Below are positions 14,778 to 24,311 of a stretch of 64,000 bases of DNA, piece after piece. Both the position numbers and the translations under genes were made by a program. The DNA is taken from contig JARLHR010000091.1 of NCBI GenBank assembly GCA_031292145.1, positions 109,199-173,198 of the forward strand, in the 5' to 3' direction. The stretch is from Clostridium sp. GTDB taxonomy: Bacteria; Bacillota; Clostridia; Clostridiales; Clostridiaceae. Every line of letters starts with the position of its first letter. Within the stretch, counting starts at the first letter, position 1. The notes beneath the pieces were generated by a model. It was not told the origin of the DNA. It made no database searches and saw only the letters and a list, made by a program, of their open reading frames with translations.

Positions 14778-15407
14778 TTAAAAATGTACACTTACCAAGC
14801 TTTGGATTGATTTTATTATTTTATTACTATTAAAATACTTTTCGTCTTTTCTGTAAAAATATTTATATATAGAGTAATAAGTATTTACTTTATCTACATA
14901 CTTTTTTGTTTCTCCAAAAGGTATATAATCTATACTTTTTCCATCTGAAGAATATTTTTCATTGTCCAGCCATGACTGCACATTTGTCGGCCCTGCATTA
15001 TAAGCCGCAATTGTTAAATCTAAATCTTTATTAAAAGTATCATTTAATCTTCTAAGATACCAGCATCCCATTCTTATATTATATTCTTCATCATATAAAT
15101 CTTCTTTTGAAAATGTACTATAACCCATTTCTTTGGCTGCCCATGCCCCTGTTTCAACAGTTATTTGCATAAGTCCTACAGCATTTTTATGCGAATGTGC
15201 ATTATCATCAAATTTACTTTCAGTTTTTATTACAGCTAATACAAACAGCGGATCTAAATCGTATTGAGAACTATATAAATCTACATACTCTTTATATTTA
15301 TAAGGAAAAAAATTTTCTTTTACAACATATCTACAACCTATGCCAATTACTACTAAAGCTATTAATAATAACATCACTTTACGCAAGGTCTTTCTCAAAA
15401 ATTTCAT
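14778..15407 (-). CDS. Membrane-anchored lytic transglycosylase (SLT domain)
   Basis: This cleaves peptidoglycan glycan strands. Residues about 10-27 are a hydrophobic anchor or signal (VMLLLIALVVIGIGC). The SLT domain shows the catalytic Glu in VIKTESKFDDNAHSHKNA, then GLMQITVETG, AAYNAGPTNVQSWL and the YIPFGETKKYV end motif. Length 209 aa is usual for short Slt/MltE-like proteins of clostridia. It lies directly upstream in map order of coaE and polA, in the same direction. Confidence 0.93.
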   Translation of the reverse strand: MKFLRKTLRKVMLLLIALVVIGIGCRYVVKENFFPYKYKEYVDLYSSQYDLDPLFVLAVIKTESKFDDNAHSHKNAVGLMQITVETGAWAAKEMGYSTFSKEDLYDEEYNIRMGCWYLRRLNDTFNKDLDLTIAAYNAGPTNVQSWLDNEKYSSDGKSIDYIPFGETKKYVDKVNTYYSIYKYFYRKDEKYFNSNKIIKSIQSLVSVHF

Positions 15408-15503
15408 TATCGTCTCCTTAATTTATACATATTCTAAAAATAATATATCACATGCTACTAAATCTATTTCGCATTACTGACCTACTACCTTCTTTCATAT
15501 GCC

Positions 15504-16103
15504 TTAGCTTATTAATTTCATAAAATCAATTAAATCATAAACCTGCTTTTGAGTTTCCATTAATTCACCATTATTATCAATAATAATATTGGCAAACTCC
15601 TTCTTTGCTTCTAACGACATTTGAGCATTTATTCTGGTTACGGCATCAGGCTTACTTAATTTATCTCTACTCATAACTCTTTGTATTTGTACTGAGTTAT
15701 CTACACAAACAAGTATTATATAATCCATTTCATCTTGCATATTATTTTCTATTAACGTTGGTGCATCTATTATTACTATTTTTTCACCTTTTTTCTCATA
15801 AGACTTTATATTTTCCTCTAAAGTCTTCTTAATATAAGGTATAATTATATTTTCATATTTTATTCTTTCCTTTGTGAATCTAAAAATATGATTTCCAAAT
15901 TCCCTTCTTCTAAATTCTCCTCTCCAATCAAAGAACCCTGATCCAAATTGTTTACGAACCATTTCTAATATTTGAGGATTCTTTTCAATTACTTCTTTAG
16001 CTATAACATCTGCATCTATAACTTTAAATCCTTCATTTCTCAGAATATTACATACAGTACTTTTTCCTGTACCAATTCCACCTGTTAAACCAATTTTAAT
16101 CAT
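15504..16103 (-). CDS. coaE: Dephospho-CoA kinase
   Basis: This catalyses the last CoA step, ATP-dependent phosphorylation of dephospho-CoA. Walker A is GLTGGIGTGKST, followed by the family's VIDADVIAKEV and a lid region (RVMSRDKLSKPDAVTRINAQM). The ATG at 16103 is preferred because the upstream in-frame GTG at 16118 lies in the AAGGGTGG ribosome site. polA-coaE adjacency is common in Firmicutes. Confidence 0.96.
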   Translation of the reverse strand: MIKIGLTGGIGTGKSTVCNILRNEGFKVIDADVIAKEVIEKNPQILEMVRKQFGSGFFDWRGEFRRREFGNHIFRFTKERIKYENIIIPYIKKTLEENIKSYEKKGEKIVIIDAPTLIENNMQDEMDYIILVCVDNSVQIQRVMSRDKLSKPDAVTRINAQMSLEAKKEFANIIIDNNGELMETQKQVYDLIDFMKLIS

Positions 16104-16166
16104 TTTTACATAAACCACCCTTTATTCAGTTTACAGTTAACAATTTGCAGTTAACAGTTAATAATA

Positions 16167-16196
16167 AGTAGAAAATCCTTAAGGATTTTCTACTTA
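16167..16196. terminator. 30-bp perfect palindrome between polA and coaE
   Basis: AAGTAGAAAATCCTT and its exact complement meet with no loop bases. A repeated CAGTTAACA tract lies just to its right (16130-16160). It may act as a terminator or processing site between the two genes. Confidence 0.6.
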
Positions 16197-16214
16197 ATCT
16201 TTAGTATTTTAAGC

Positions 16215-18818
16215 TTACTTTGCATCATACCATGTGTTCCCGAAATTAACATCTACGTCAAGTGATACTTTCAATTTAATTGCATTTTCCATTTCATCTG
16301 CAACTAATTTTTTAACCTCTTCAAATTCATCCTTTTTAACATTTAATATAAGTTCATCATGAACTTGAAGAATTAATTCGCTTTTAAAATTCTTTTCATT
16401 TAACTTATTATAAACATTAACCATTGCAAGCTTTATGATATCAGCTGCACTTCCTTGAATAGGCGCATTCATTGCTAATCTATCTCCTAAAGCTTTTACT
16501 ATTTTATTTGAAGATTTTATTTCTGGTATGAATCTTCTTCTATTTAAAATTGTTAGTACATAACCTTTTTCTTGAGCTTCTCTAACTACATTTTCTAAAT
16601 ATTCCTTTATCTTTGGATATCTCTCTAAATAGATTGCCATATATTCTTCTGCTTCTTTTTTTGAAATTTTCAAGTCTTCTGCCAAACTAAATGCACTTAT
16701 TCCGTATACTATTCCAAAGTTTACAGCTTTTGCTCTACTTCTCATAAGAGAAGTCACCTCATCTATTGGCACTTTAAAAACTTCTGAAGCTGTCTTTGTA
16801 TGAATGTCACTATGATGCTCAAATGCATCTATCATATTTTCATCCCCTGCTATATGAGCTAAGATTCTTAATTCTATTTGAGAATAATCACATGAAACAA
16901 GTATATCCGTTTCCTCCATAGGAATAAATACTTTCCTTATTTCTCTACCCATTTCATATTTAATCGGAATATTTTGCAGATTAGGTTCTGTACTTGATAA
17001 TCTTCCTGTTGTAGTAACGGTTTGATTGAAATTTGAATGAATATGTCCATCTTCATCAATTACATTTTTTAATCCCTCTACATATGTAGAATTAATTTTT
17101 GTAATTTGTCTATAATACATTATCTTAGGAATTATTTCATGTTTATCAATTAATTTTTCTAAAACCTCTTGATTAGTTGAGTATCCAGTCTTTGTTTTCT
17201 TAATTACTGGTAAATCTAATTTTTCAAAAAGTATTTTTCCTAATTGCTTAGGAGAACTTATATTAAATTCCTCTTCTGATAATTTATATATTTCATTTTG
17301 AGTTTCTTCTATTTCTTTTTTAAACTTTACCTGTAACTCATCTAACATACCCTTATTTATGTTAAATCCAATGCTCTCCATAGACGAAAGCACATAAATA
17401 AGAGGATGTTCAACTTCATAATAAAGTTTATCCATATTTTCCTTATGAAGGTTTTCTTTTAACTCTTCATAAATTGCTGGCAAGTAACTAGAAAGAATTC
17501 CTTTGATGTTCTCATTTTCACTATTTGGATTATCTCCAATATAATGATTAACAAGTTCTAAAATTTCATATTTACTCTTCGATGAGTCAATTAGATAAGC
17601 TGCTATTGCTGTATCAAAATCAAATCCCCTAATTTCAATTTTATTCTTATTTAAAAAAGTAACAAAGTTTTTACCATCGTGAATTACTTTCTTAATATTT
17701 TCATCTTCCATTAAAGTTCTTAAAGCCCCTAAAGCCTCTTCTTTATTTCCTAAACTTATTTCTTTAAAGTTTATAATGGTTCCAATATTTTCTTCACCTA
17801 AAATTAAGTATTCAAGTTCTAATTTAGAATATATAGATGCATCTGTTAGAGTATAATCTATATAAATTCTATTTTTCTTCGCTAAAAATAATTCCTTCAT
17901 TTCCTTTAGAGAATTTATATTTTTAACTTGAACTTTAGATTCTTCTGAAACTGTATCATCTTTAAATTTTGATAAAATTGATTTCATTTCAAGTTTAATA
18001 AGCATTTTTTTAATTTCTGATATATTTTCTTTGCCACTTAAGTTAATATCATCTAAAGTTAAATCAATTGGAAGTTCTCTCATTATAGTAGCAAGTTTTT
18101 TAGAGAATATTGCCTGCTCAACGTTATTTTCTAAATTTTCCTTAAGTTTTTTTCCTGGAATATTATCTATATTGTTTATTACTTCCTCAACAGAACCATA
18201 TTCTTTTATTAGTTTAAATGCAGTTTTTTCTCCTACACCAGGAACTCCTGGAATATTATCAGATTTATCCCCCATAAGACCTTTAACATCTATAAATTGA
18301 TTTGGAGTTACTTCAAATTCATCTATAAAGGTCTTTCTATCATATACTGCTGTTTCACTAACTCCCTTTTTAGTAATTATAACCTTAGTGCTATCTGATG
18401 CTAACTGAAGTGCATCCTTATCTCCTGTAACTATGGCTACTTCTGTATTATTGTTCTCTGCAAACTTAGATACAGTACCAATTAAGTCATCAGCTTCAAA
18501 GCCTTCTATTTCAAAAATCTTTATGCCCATAAACTTAAATAATTCTTTAATTATTGGAAATTGCTCTGCAAGTTCAGGCGGCATCTTATTTCGTCCTGCT
18601 TTATACTCCGAATACTCCTTATGCCTAAAGGTTGGAGCCTTTAAATCAAAGGTAGCTATTATAGCATCTGGATTAACTTCTTCCTTCATTTTAAATAACA
18701 TATTTATAAAACCATAAATGGCATTAGTATTTATTCCGTCACTATTAGTAAGAGGAGGCAAGGCATAAAAAGCCCTATTCATAAGTGAATTAGAATCTAA
18801 TATTAATAATTTTTTCAT
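16215..18818 (-). CDS. polA: DNA polymerase I
   Basis: This fills gaps and removes primers in replication and repair. The N-terminal 5'-3' nuclease (residues 1-290) has MKKLLILDSNSLMNRAF, the EADDLIGT region and the H3TH GDKSDNIPGVPGVGEKTA. The polymerase domain has DYSQIELRILAH, RSRAKAVNFGIVYG (O-helix) and LQVHDEL. In the middle 3'-5' exonuclease-like domain the expected DxE metal motif is not visible (RIYIDYTLTDAS instead), so proofreading is probably lost, as in many Firmicutes. 867 aa is normal. Confidence 0.98.
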   Translation of the reverse strand: MKKLLILDSNSLMNRAFYALPPLTNSDGINTNAIYGFINMLFKMKEEVNPDAIIATFDLKAPTFRHKEYSEYKAGRNKMPPELAEQFPIIKELFKFMGIKIFEIEGFEADDLIGTVSKFAENNNTEVAIVTGDKDALQLASDSTKVIITKKGVSETAVYDRKTFIDEFEVTPNQFIDVKGLMGDKSDNIPGVPGVGEKTAFKLIKEYGSVEEVINNIDNIPGKKLKENLENNVEQAIFSKKLATIMRELPIDLTLDDINLSGKENISEIKKMLIKLEMKSILSKFKDDTVSEESKVQVKNINSLKEMKELFLAKKNRIYIDYTLTDASIYSKLELEYLILGEENIGTIINFKEISLGNKEEALGALRTLMEDENIKKVIHDGKNFVTFLNKNKIEIRGFDFDTAIAAYLIDSSKSKYEILELVNHYIGDNPNSENENIKGILSSYLPAIYEELKENLHKENMDKLYYEVEHPLIYVLSSMESIGFNINKGMLDELQVKFKKEIEETQNEIYKLSEEEFNISSPKQLGKILFEKLDLPVIKKTKTGYSTNQEVLEKLIDKHEIIPKIMYYRQITKINSTYVEGLKNVIDEDGHIHSNFNQTVTTTGRLSSTEPNLQNIPIKYEMGREIRKVFIPMEETDILVSCDYSQIELRILAHIAGDENMIDAFEHHSDIHTKTASEVFKVPIDEVTSLMRSRAKAVNFGIVYGISAFSLAEDLKISKKEAEEYMAIYLERYPKIKEYLENVVREAQEKGYVLTILNRRRFIPEIKSSNKIVKALGDRLAMNAPIQGSAADIIKLAMVNVYNKLNEKNFKSELILQVHDELILNVKKDEFEEVKKLVADEMENAIKLKVSLDVDVNFGNTWYDAK

Positions 18819-18951
18819 TAAAAACCTCCTAGAGTTATCATAAAATTTATTTTATTAATCATAATAATTATAATTTTTCTTCATTTCCAGTTATTATTCA
18901 TCCCCATTATACTATATTGTATAACTCAAAGTATATATATAAGTGCAATAT

Positions 18952-19035
18952 TACAAATACATAATAATACAGGATTGTTTCAAAACATTTTACATCTTGA
19001 AACAATCCTGTATTATGTATTTTTTTATGTGCCTT
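18952..19035. repeat. Palindrome A1 (TGTGCC family), 3' of the DUF3284 gene
   Basis: ATACAGGATTGTTTCAA pairs with TTGAAACAATCCTGTAT around a 13-nt loop. The right end is TTTTTTTATGTGCCTTA, where TTA is the stop codon of the minus-strand DUF3284 gene. The left end of the family signature has decayed. It probably works as that gene's terminator. Confidence 0.75.
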
Positions 19036-19486
19036 AATTTTTTGATTTACTTCTTTGCTTATTGTCATAATATGTCTTTAATTCATTATTTAGTGACTCT
19101 ATAATATTATTATATTTCAATTTAAAGTTACGTCTAGCCATAAATCGTTGAACCCATAATGACATATATCCAAAAAACTTATCTGATGTTTGTTCTTCTT
19201 CAAACTCTAATTTAGTTGTACCATCTTTTTGTCCTTTGAAATTGTATGTTGAAATACAATTTGAGTAACTTGTTGATGTAGTAATTTGATACTTTTCATT
19301 CTTTTTATATTCTGTTATTTCAACTGTACATTCTATTGGATTTGCTCCTCCAGAATTTATTTTTTTTTGAATTTTGCATCCTGTCGCATCTTCTTCATTA
19401 AAATCAGAAAAATCTTTTTTTGCATATTTAATGAAAACATGAAATACATCTTCTGTTGGATAGTTTAATATACCAATAGCCTTCAT
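19034..19486 (-). CDS. DUF3284 domain protein
   Basis: A 150-residue protein matching the DUF3284 (SRPBCC-like) pattern: LNYPTEDVFHVFIKYAKKDF at the start, a beta-rich core (IECTVEITEYKKNEKYQITT) and a long C-terminal helix. The fold suggests a ligand-binding cavity, but no ligand is known. It stands 34 nt downstream of trpS and may share its transcript. Confidence 0.75.
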   Translation of the reverse strand: MKAIGILNYPTEDVFHVFIKYAKKDFSDFNEEDATGCKIQKKINSGGANPIECTVEITEYKKNEKYQITTSTSYSNCISTYNFKGQKDGTTKLEFEEEQTSDKFFGYMSLWVQRFMARRNFKLKYNNIIESLNNELKTYYDNKQRSKSKN

Positions 19487-19520
19487 TTTGGCTTCCCTCC
19501 CTAGAGAACTTTGTTTATAC

Positions 19521-20540
19521 CTATCTTCCTGTGAAATACTCTATACCTATTGCTTCACGAACTTCCTTTAAAGTATTCGCTGCTACAGCTCTAGCTTTAT
19601 CACTGCCATCCCTTAACATCTTATATACAGCATCAATATCTTTTTCAAACTCTAATCTTCTGTTTCTTATTGGCTCTAATTCAGCTTGAAGAACTTCATT
19701 TAGATATCTTTTCACTTTCACATCACCAAGACCACCACGTTTATAATGTTCCTTCATTTCTTCTACTGCATTCTTATCAGTAGCAAAAACATCTAAATAA
19801 GTAAATACTGTATTTCCTTCTATTTGACCTGGATCTTCAACTCTTATATGATTAGGATCTGTATACATTGACATGACTTTCTTTTTAATCGTATCTGCAT
19901 CATCAGATAAATATATACAATTACCTATTGATTTACTCATTTTAGCTTTACCATCAGTGCCTGGTAATCTTCCCGCATTTGAACTTGGTAATACTGCTTC
20001 TGGCTCAACTAAAACTTCTCCATATATTGAATTAAAACTTCTAACTATTTCTCTAGTTTGTTCAATCATTGGCAATTGATCTTCTCCAACTGGAACTGTA
20101 TCTGCCTTAAAAGCTGTAATATCAGCCGCTTGACTTACTGGATAAATAAGAAATCCTGCTGGAATACTGTTTTCAAAGTTTTTTTGTTTTATTTCTTGCT
20201 TAACTGTTGGATTTCTTTCTAATCTTGATAAAGTAACAAGATTTAAATAATGCATTGTTAGTTCATTTAATTCCGGTATTTGTGATTGTATAAATATATT
20301 AGATTTATTCGGATCTATTCCAACTGCTAAATAATCTAAAGCAACTTCCGTTAAACTATTTCTTATTTTTTCGGGATTTCTTGCATTATCGGTTAATGCT
20401 TGTTGGTCGGCAATCATTATAAAACTTTCATATAATCCTGATTCTTGAAGTACAACTCTATTTTTTAAAGAACCTATATAATGTCCTATATGTAACTTTC
20501 CAGTTGGTCTATCTCCTGTTAATATTGTTTTTTTGCCCAT
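19521..20540 (-). CDS. trpS: Tryptophan--tRNA ligase
   Basis: This charges tRNA-Trp. It is a class I synthetase with [14 protein letters not shown] (HIGH) near residue 12-25 and [11 protein letters not shown] (KMSKS). Length 339 aa is standard. No T-box leader lies upstream: a small gene starts 30 nt away and there is no leader space. Confidence 0.98.
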   Translation of the reverse strand: MGKKTILTGDRPTGKLHIGHYIGSLKNRVVLQESGLYESFIMIADQQALTDNARNPEKIRNSLTEVALDYLAVGIDPNKSNIFIQSQIPELNELTMHYLNLVTLSRLERNPTVKQEIKQKNFENSIPAGFLIYPVSQAADITAFKADTVPVGEDQLPMIEQTREIVRSFNSIYGEVLVEPEAVLPSSNAGRLPGTDGKAKMSKSIGNCIYLSDDADTIKKKVMSMYTDPNHIRVEDPGQIEGNTVFTYLDVFATDKNAVEEMKEHYKRGGLGDVKVKRYLNEVLQAELEPIRNRRLEFEKDIDAVYKMLRDGSDKARAVAANTLKEVREAIGIEYFTGR

Positions 20541-20570
20541 TAAAAATTCACTCCTAAACTGTAAAACAAA

Positions 20571-20816
20571 CTAATCTTCTATTTTTGCTTTACTTTCAAC
20601 TACTTTGTTAATAACTTCTACCCTCTTGTCACCTAAAACATTAGCAATCTTTACTGACATGCTTTTCTCCTTGTAAATCGCATCTTTATTAGCATCAACA
20701 ATTTTCATGATTCTTTCTTCCATTTTTTCATAAGAAATTAAATCATCATAATATGTATCTACAATATCCTTTAAACATGTTGCTAATTCTCTTGGGTTTC
20801 TATAAACTGCTCTCAT
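20571..20816 (-). CDS. Small conserved clostridial protein (TIGR04540-like), 81 aa
   Basis: The sequence opens MRAVYRNPRELATCLKDIVD and is all helical. I recall a clostridial family called TIGR04540 with this opening; the assignment is from memory. It lies 30 nt upstream of trpS with an AAGGAG site, so it is probably the first gene of the trpS transcript. Function unknown. Confidence 0.7.
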   Translation of the reverse strand: MRAVYRNPRELATCLKDIVDTYYDDLISYEKMEERIMKIVDANKDAIYKEKSMSVKIANVLGDKRVEVINKVVESKAKIED

Positions 20817-20932
20817 CTCTAACTCCTTAATATAAAAAAATAATTTTTATCTGATGTTTAGCTTCTCTAAATTCCCGCTATGCTAACTAAACAAGACTAT
20901 AAGAACATAGATAGGCTTAACTAAGACACATG

Positions 20933-20982
20933 AAAGAAAATAATAAACAAACATAACAGTATATTATTTTTTGATTGTGCCC
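20933..20982. repeat. Palindrome A2 (GACACA...TGTGCC family)
   Basis: Left end GACACATGAAAGAAAATAAT, right end ATTATTTTTTGATTGTGCC, mutually complementary with a few mismatches around a short centre. Confidence 0.8.
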
Positions 20983-21130
20983 AAATTCAGTCAAAGTATA
21001 AACTCCAGCTGAAAAGTTTAATTATTTAAATTTTCTTGATAATTATATTATGACCTATTTACTGCAATCTAGTAAATAAGTTTCGATTTATTATATCATT
21101 ATATAATAAAAAATTCCATATTCATAAATA

Positions 21131-21166
21131 TAGGCTATCTTAAAAACCATATTTTAAGATAGCCTA
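21131..21166. terminator. 15-bp hairpin
   Basis: TAGGCTATCTTAAAA and TTTTAAGATAGCCTA form a perfect 15-bp stem with a 6-nt loop. It is the second hairpin after the universal stress gene. Confidence 0.75.
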
Positions 21167-21199
21167 TAAAACTCTAACTTCTAGACTATTTTAGTAATT

Positions 21200-21258
21200 A
21201 GGCACATGAAAGAAAATAACAAGTCCAAAATGCTATGGTTATTTTTTTGATTGTGCCT
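21200..21258. repeat. Palindrome A4 at the usp stop codon
   Basis: AGGCACATGAAAGAAAATAA and TTATTTTTTTGATTGTGCCT pair across an 18-nt centre. Its right end touches the stop codon of the minus-strand universal stress gene, so it supplies that gene's terminator. Confidence 0.85.
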
Positions 21259-21689
21259 TATTTAATGCTAATTGTAAAATCATTAGGAACTATCATTACA
21301 ATACACTTAGCACGTTTTACCACACTATTCGTTACTGATCCAATAATTCTGGTTAACCCTCGTTTTGTAGACTTTGTCATAACGATTACACCTATATTTT
21401 CTTCCTGTGCCTTTTTTATAATTTCATCTCCTGGGTATCCAAAAGTAAAAAACGTCTCGACATTATAATCTTTCATTTTTTCTTTAGCTGCTTCTAATAT
21501 TTCTTCCCCTAATTCTTGAGCAAACTTAATTTCATCAGCAACTATCATCTCATTAATTAGCACTAATTCTTTGATATTCATTATAATAATATCAACTGAA
21601 TCTTTGGGAAATATCTCTTTCACGAAATCTAAAGAATGCATACTCTTTTCTGTTCCATCAATAGGTATTAACACTTTCCTCTTGTCCAT
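21258..21689 (-). CDS. Universal stress protein (UspA family)
   Basis: A single Usp domain: KVLIPIDGTEKSMHSLDFVKE at the N-terminus and a C-terminal IGVIVMTKSTKRGLTRIIGSVTNSVVKRA. The family's ATP-binding Gly loop (GxxGSxT/V) is visible as IIGSVTNSV. Length 143 aa is usual. Monocistronic. These proteins aid survival under stress; the specific stress is unknown. Confidence 0.92.
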   Translation of the reverse strand: MDKRKVLIPIDGTEKSMHSLDFVKEIFPKDSVDIIIMNIKELVLINEMIVADEIKFAQELGEEILEAAKEKMKDYNVETFFTFGYPGDEIIKKAQEENIGVIVMTKSTKRGLTRIIGSVTNSVVKRAKCIVMIVPNDFTISIK

Positions 21690-21884
21690 ATATACTCCCC
21701 CTTAAATATCTAGATACTATATTATTCTACACAATAATAATAATATCCTCTTTTATATATATTCAATCTATAATTTTTTACTATATAAAAATATAACTAT
21801 AAATATGTTATAAGATTTTCAAAATTTTATAACATATTTATAGTAAAAAATAGATCCATACTAGAAAGTTATCAAAACGATTTT

Positions 21885-21944
21885 AAGCACAATCAAAAAA
21901 TAATAGACAAGCATACTGGTCTATTATTTTTTTGATTGTGCCTT
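21885..21944. repeat. Palindrome A5 downstream of the Fe-S protein gene
   Basis: AAGCACAATCAAAAAATAAT, nine-base centre region, then ATTATTTTTTTGATTGTGCC: a nearly perfect inverted repeat. It lies 42 nt beyond the stop of the minus-strand Fe-S gene and likely terminates it. Confidence 0.85.
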
Positions 21945-21986
21945 AATCTTATTGATAAGAACAGTTTATAATTTCACCTTTTACTT

Positions 21987-22715
21987 CTATTCGATAATTT
22001 CTCCATTAGTTGAAATAGTTACTATTTGCCAAGGAATCATCTTTTCACTTTCCTTTAATGCGTTCTTAACTGCATTTACTATTCCTCCACAGCAAGGAAC
22101 TTCCATTCTTACTACTGTAACACTTTTTATATCATTCATTTTTAAAATCGCTGTAAGCTTTTCTGAGTAATCTCCTTCATCAAGTTTCGGGCAGCCAATT
22201 AAAGTAATTTTATTTTTCATAAATTTATTATGAAAATCACCATATGCATACGCTGTACAATCTGCTGCTATAAGTAAATTAGCATTATTAAAGTATCCTG
22301 CATTTGGTGGCACAAGTTTAATTTGCACTGGCCACTGATTTAATTGTGAAGTTATTTCATTATTACTAGTTTCACTTTTAACTTGTACTTTATTGTGATT
22401 TATTACCCCAGATTGTGCTCCTGGACAACCAAAATGCATTTTTTTATTTACTTCTGTACTTTGTTGCTCCATTCTTCTTTTTTCCATATTGATTTTTACT
22501 GCTTCTTCATCATAAGGATCAGCTTCACGTTCTTCAAAAGTAATAGCACCAGCTACGCATGAAGGAAGACAATCCCCAAGTCCATCACAGTAATCATCGC
22601 GTAATAATTTTGCTTTTCCATTCACTATTCCAATAGCACCTTCGTGACAAGCACTTGCGCATAGTCCACACCCATTACATTTTTCTTCATCTATCTTTAT
22701 AACTCTTCTTATCAT
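21987..22715 (-). CDS. Ferredoxin-like Fe-S protein, possible Hcp partner (FrdX-like)
   Basis: The N-terminus has two ferredoxin-type clusters: CNGCGLCASAC (about 14-24) and CDGLGDCLPSC (about 43-53). The remainder has HFGCPGAQSG and a C-terminal VPCCGGIVNAVKNAL, features of a conserved clostridial Fe-S protein. From memory, a ferredoxin-like FrdX is repeatedly grouped with hcp in predicted HcpR regulons. The promoter carries an operator of the same type as the hcp operator in this window. Electron donation to Hcp is inferred. Confidence 0.82.
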   Translation of the reverse strand: MIRRVIKIDEEKCNGCGLCASACHEGAIGIVNGKAKLLRDDYCDGLGDCLPSCVAGAITFEEREADPYDEEAVKINMEKRRMEQQSTEVNKKMHFGCPGAQSGVINHNKVQVKSETSNNEITSQLNQWPVQIKLVPPNAGYFNNANLLIAADCTAYAYGDFHNKFMKNKITLIGCPKLDEGDYSEKLTAILKMNDIKSVTVVRMEVPCCGGIVNAVKNALKESEKMIPWQIVTISTNGEIIE

Positions 22716-22791
22716 AAAATTTCACCATCCTAATATTATTTTATAATTATTTAAATTTGCGTCCTTCATAATTAATTTACTCTATGGTGCT

Positions 22792-22833
22792 ATTATACAT
22801 AAATTATCACATCATTTCTGTTTCATTTGAAAC
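22792..22833 (-). promoter_or_regulatory. Promoter with HcpR-type operator for the Fe-S gene
   Basis: GTTTCAAATGAAAC (22820-22833) is a perfect palindrome centred at 22826.5. TATAAT (22797-22792, minus strand) follows. The centre lies 34.5 bp from the last -10 base, giving about -41.5 for the expected start, as in class II Crp/Fnr activation. No good -35 is present. Confidence 0.65.
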
Positions 22834-22986
22834 AAATAAAGCATATGAAAATAATAAATTATAAGGTAAGATAAAAAATATCATTTAAAAACTAAATAGT
22901 TCCACTTTTACAAAATATGCTATAATTAATTTATTATAGGAAGTAAAAGTCAATTGATGATTATTTTAATTTGGGGATGATAAAAA

Positions 22987-23643
22987 ATGATTAAAGCAGT
23001 TGTGTTTGATATGGATGGATTGATGTTTGATACAGAAAGGCTAACAGTTCAATCTTGGGACTATGCTGGAGAAAAAATTGGCATGGGTAAAATGGGACAC
23101 ATGGTTTATAAAACTTTAGGTATGAATATTGAAAGTTCAAGGAAGATTTTTATTCAAGAGTATGGTGACAAGATTGTTGAAGAAGATTTATCTGAGCATG
23201 CAAGAGAATTTTTTAATAATTATTTTAATGATCATGGTATGCCCTTAAAATCAGGTTTAATCGAATTGCTAAGTTACTTAAAAGCGAATAACTATAAAAT
23301 AGCAGTTGCAACATCATCAAATAAAGAAACTGCACTTAATCATTTTAAAAGAGCCAATATTACAGAATTTTTTGATGTAATAGTTTGTGGAGACATGATT
23401 AAAAATAGTAAACCTGCACCAGATATTTATTTAAAAGCAAGTGAGCTATTAGGACTAATGCCCTCGGAATGTTTAGCCCTTGAGGATTCTCCAAATGGAA
23501 TTCGTTCTGCATTTTTAGCAGGGTTACAACCAGTAATGATACCTGATTTAATTGAACCTACAAAAGAAATAATCGATTTGCTGCATTCTAAGTTAGCAAA
23601 TCTCAATGAAGTAATTAATCTACTTGATACTAAATGTAGTTAA
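22987..23643 (+). CDS. HAD-superfamily phosphatase (beta-phosphoglucomutase-like)
   Basis: The four HAD motifs are visible: VFDMDGLMFDTE (motif I), AVATSSN (II), KNSKPAPDIYLKA (III) and ALEDSPNGIRSA (IV). The alpha-helical cap is inserted after motif I (about 15-80). ATG follows GGGGATG. 218 aa fits PgmB/YqaB-like enzymes. The substrate (a sugar phosphate or similar) cannot be read from the sequence. It is the only rightward gene in this stretch. Confidence 0.92.
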   Translation: MIKAVVFDMDGLMFDTERLTVQSWDYAGEKIGMGKMGHMVYKTLGMNIESSRKIFIQEYGDKIVEEDLSEHAREFFNNYFNDHGMPLKSGLIELLSYLKANNYKIAVATSSNKETALNHFKRANITEFFDVIVCGDMIKNSKPAPDIYLKASELLGLMPSECLALEDSPNGIRSAFLAGLQPVMIPDLIEPTKEIIDLLHSKLANLNEVINLLDTKCS

Positions 23644-23779
23644 TAGTTTTCTTGTGCTGTAAATTAATAAAATTACATAGATATCATTCTCTATTCAACA
23701 TATTTTGAGAAGTCTTGTAAAAATCATAATGCTACTCAGTTTTCGTGAATCATCCACTTTAGAGAGAGCAGTAGTACAT

Positions 23780-23928
23780 TTATACTACAACAGACATGTA
23801 AATGTCTGTTGTATCTTCACTATCCACTTTAAAACCAAAACGTTCATATAGACGTTTAGCTGAACTTCCTTGTAGTACATTTAATGTCACGCGTTTTCCT
23901 ATTACATAATCTTGTTTAAGAAAATATT
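23780..23928 (-). pseudogene. GNAT acetyltransferase C-terminal remnant
   Basis: The frame encodes VTLNVLQGSSAKRLYERFGF and ends DIYMSVVV-stop, which is the C-terminal beta4-alpha4-beta5 part of a GNAT domain. An in-frame stop (TAA) precedes it and nothing of the N-terminal two thirds is left. A perfect 11-bp hairpin (ACAACAGACAT/ATGTCTGTTGT) lies within the last codons. Confidence 0.75.
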
Positions 23929-24061
23929 ATAACCATTATAACTCCTTTGTCTTAATTTATATCTTTTCTTATGGCATTTTAATCAGAGGTATCCAACAAT
24001 TTAGATATTCTAGCAATTAGTTCAGCCAGAAAAAACTGTACAAAAATATCTATACATAATT

Positions 24062-24300
24062 ACTAGACTTTGGGCGGATGTCTACACTAGAAATCAAATA
24101 CATTTGTGTGAAGCAGGCATTCGAAAATTTCGATGCTAAAAGCACTTAGAGGTAGGTTGTTCCACTTTTGCTTGTCAAGCCTAGTGGCTGGAGCAAGCTA
24201 AAGTGGGGGCAACCTGCCTCTTAGTGCTTTCAGCGAAATTTTCATAGCCCTGTGGAACACAAATGTATTTGATTTCGGTAAATTAGCACATAAGTCTAGT
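24062..24300. repeat. Rod-like long palindrome B1 (about 240 bp), 3' of nadC
   Basis: Nearly the whole 239 bp folds back on itself, e.g. ATCAAATACATTTGTGT with ACACAAATGTATTTGAT and AAGCACTTAGAGG with CCTCTTAGTGCTTT. Outer ends are CTAGACTT and AAGTCTAG. It ends 12 nt from the nadC stop. Related elements lie at 33284-33412 and 41012-41129. No open frame of note. Confidence 0.85.
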
Positions 24301-24311
24301 TCCTATGTTGG

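Larger units (their letters stand above)
20817..21257. other. Gene-free spacer with two TGTGCC-family palindromes and a hairpin
   Basis: 441 bp without a plausible gene. It contains palindrome A2 (20933-20982), a terminator hairpin (21131-21166) and palindrome A4 (21200-21258). The remainder is AT-rich. The promoter of the small gene at 20816 must lie here, but I see no convincing one. Confidence 0.6.

Noticed and set aside
20541-20900. T-box leader for trpS
   Set aside because: A small gene starts 30 nt upstream of trpS and no T-box core is visible before it.
24062-24300. Insertion sequence or integron attC site
   Set aside because: No transposase frame, and the near-complete self-pairing lacks attC core sites; described as a palindromic element instead.
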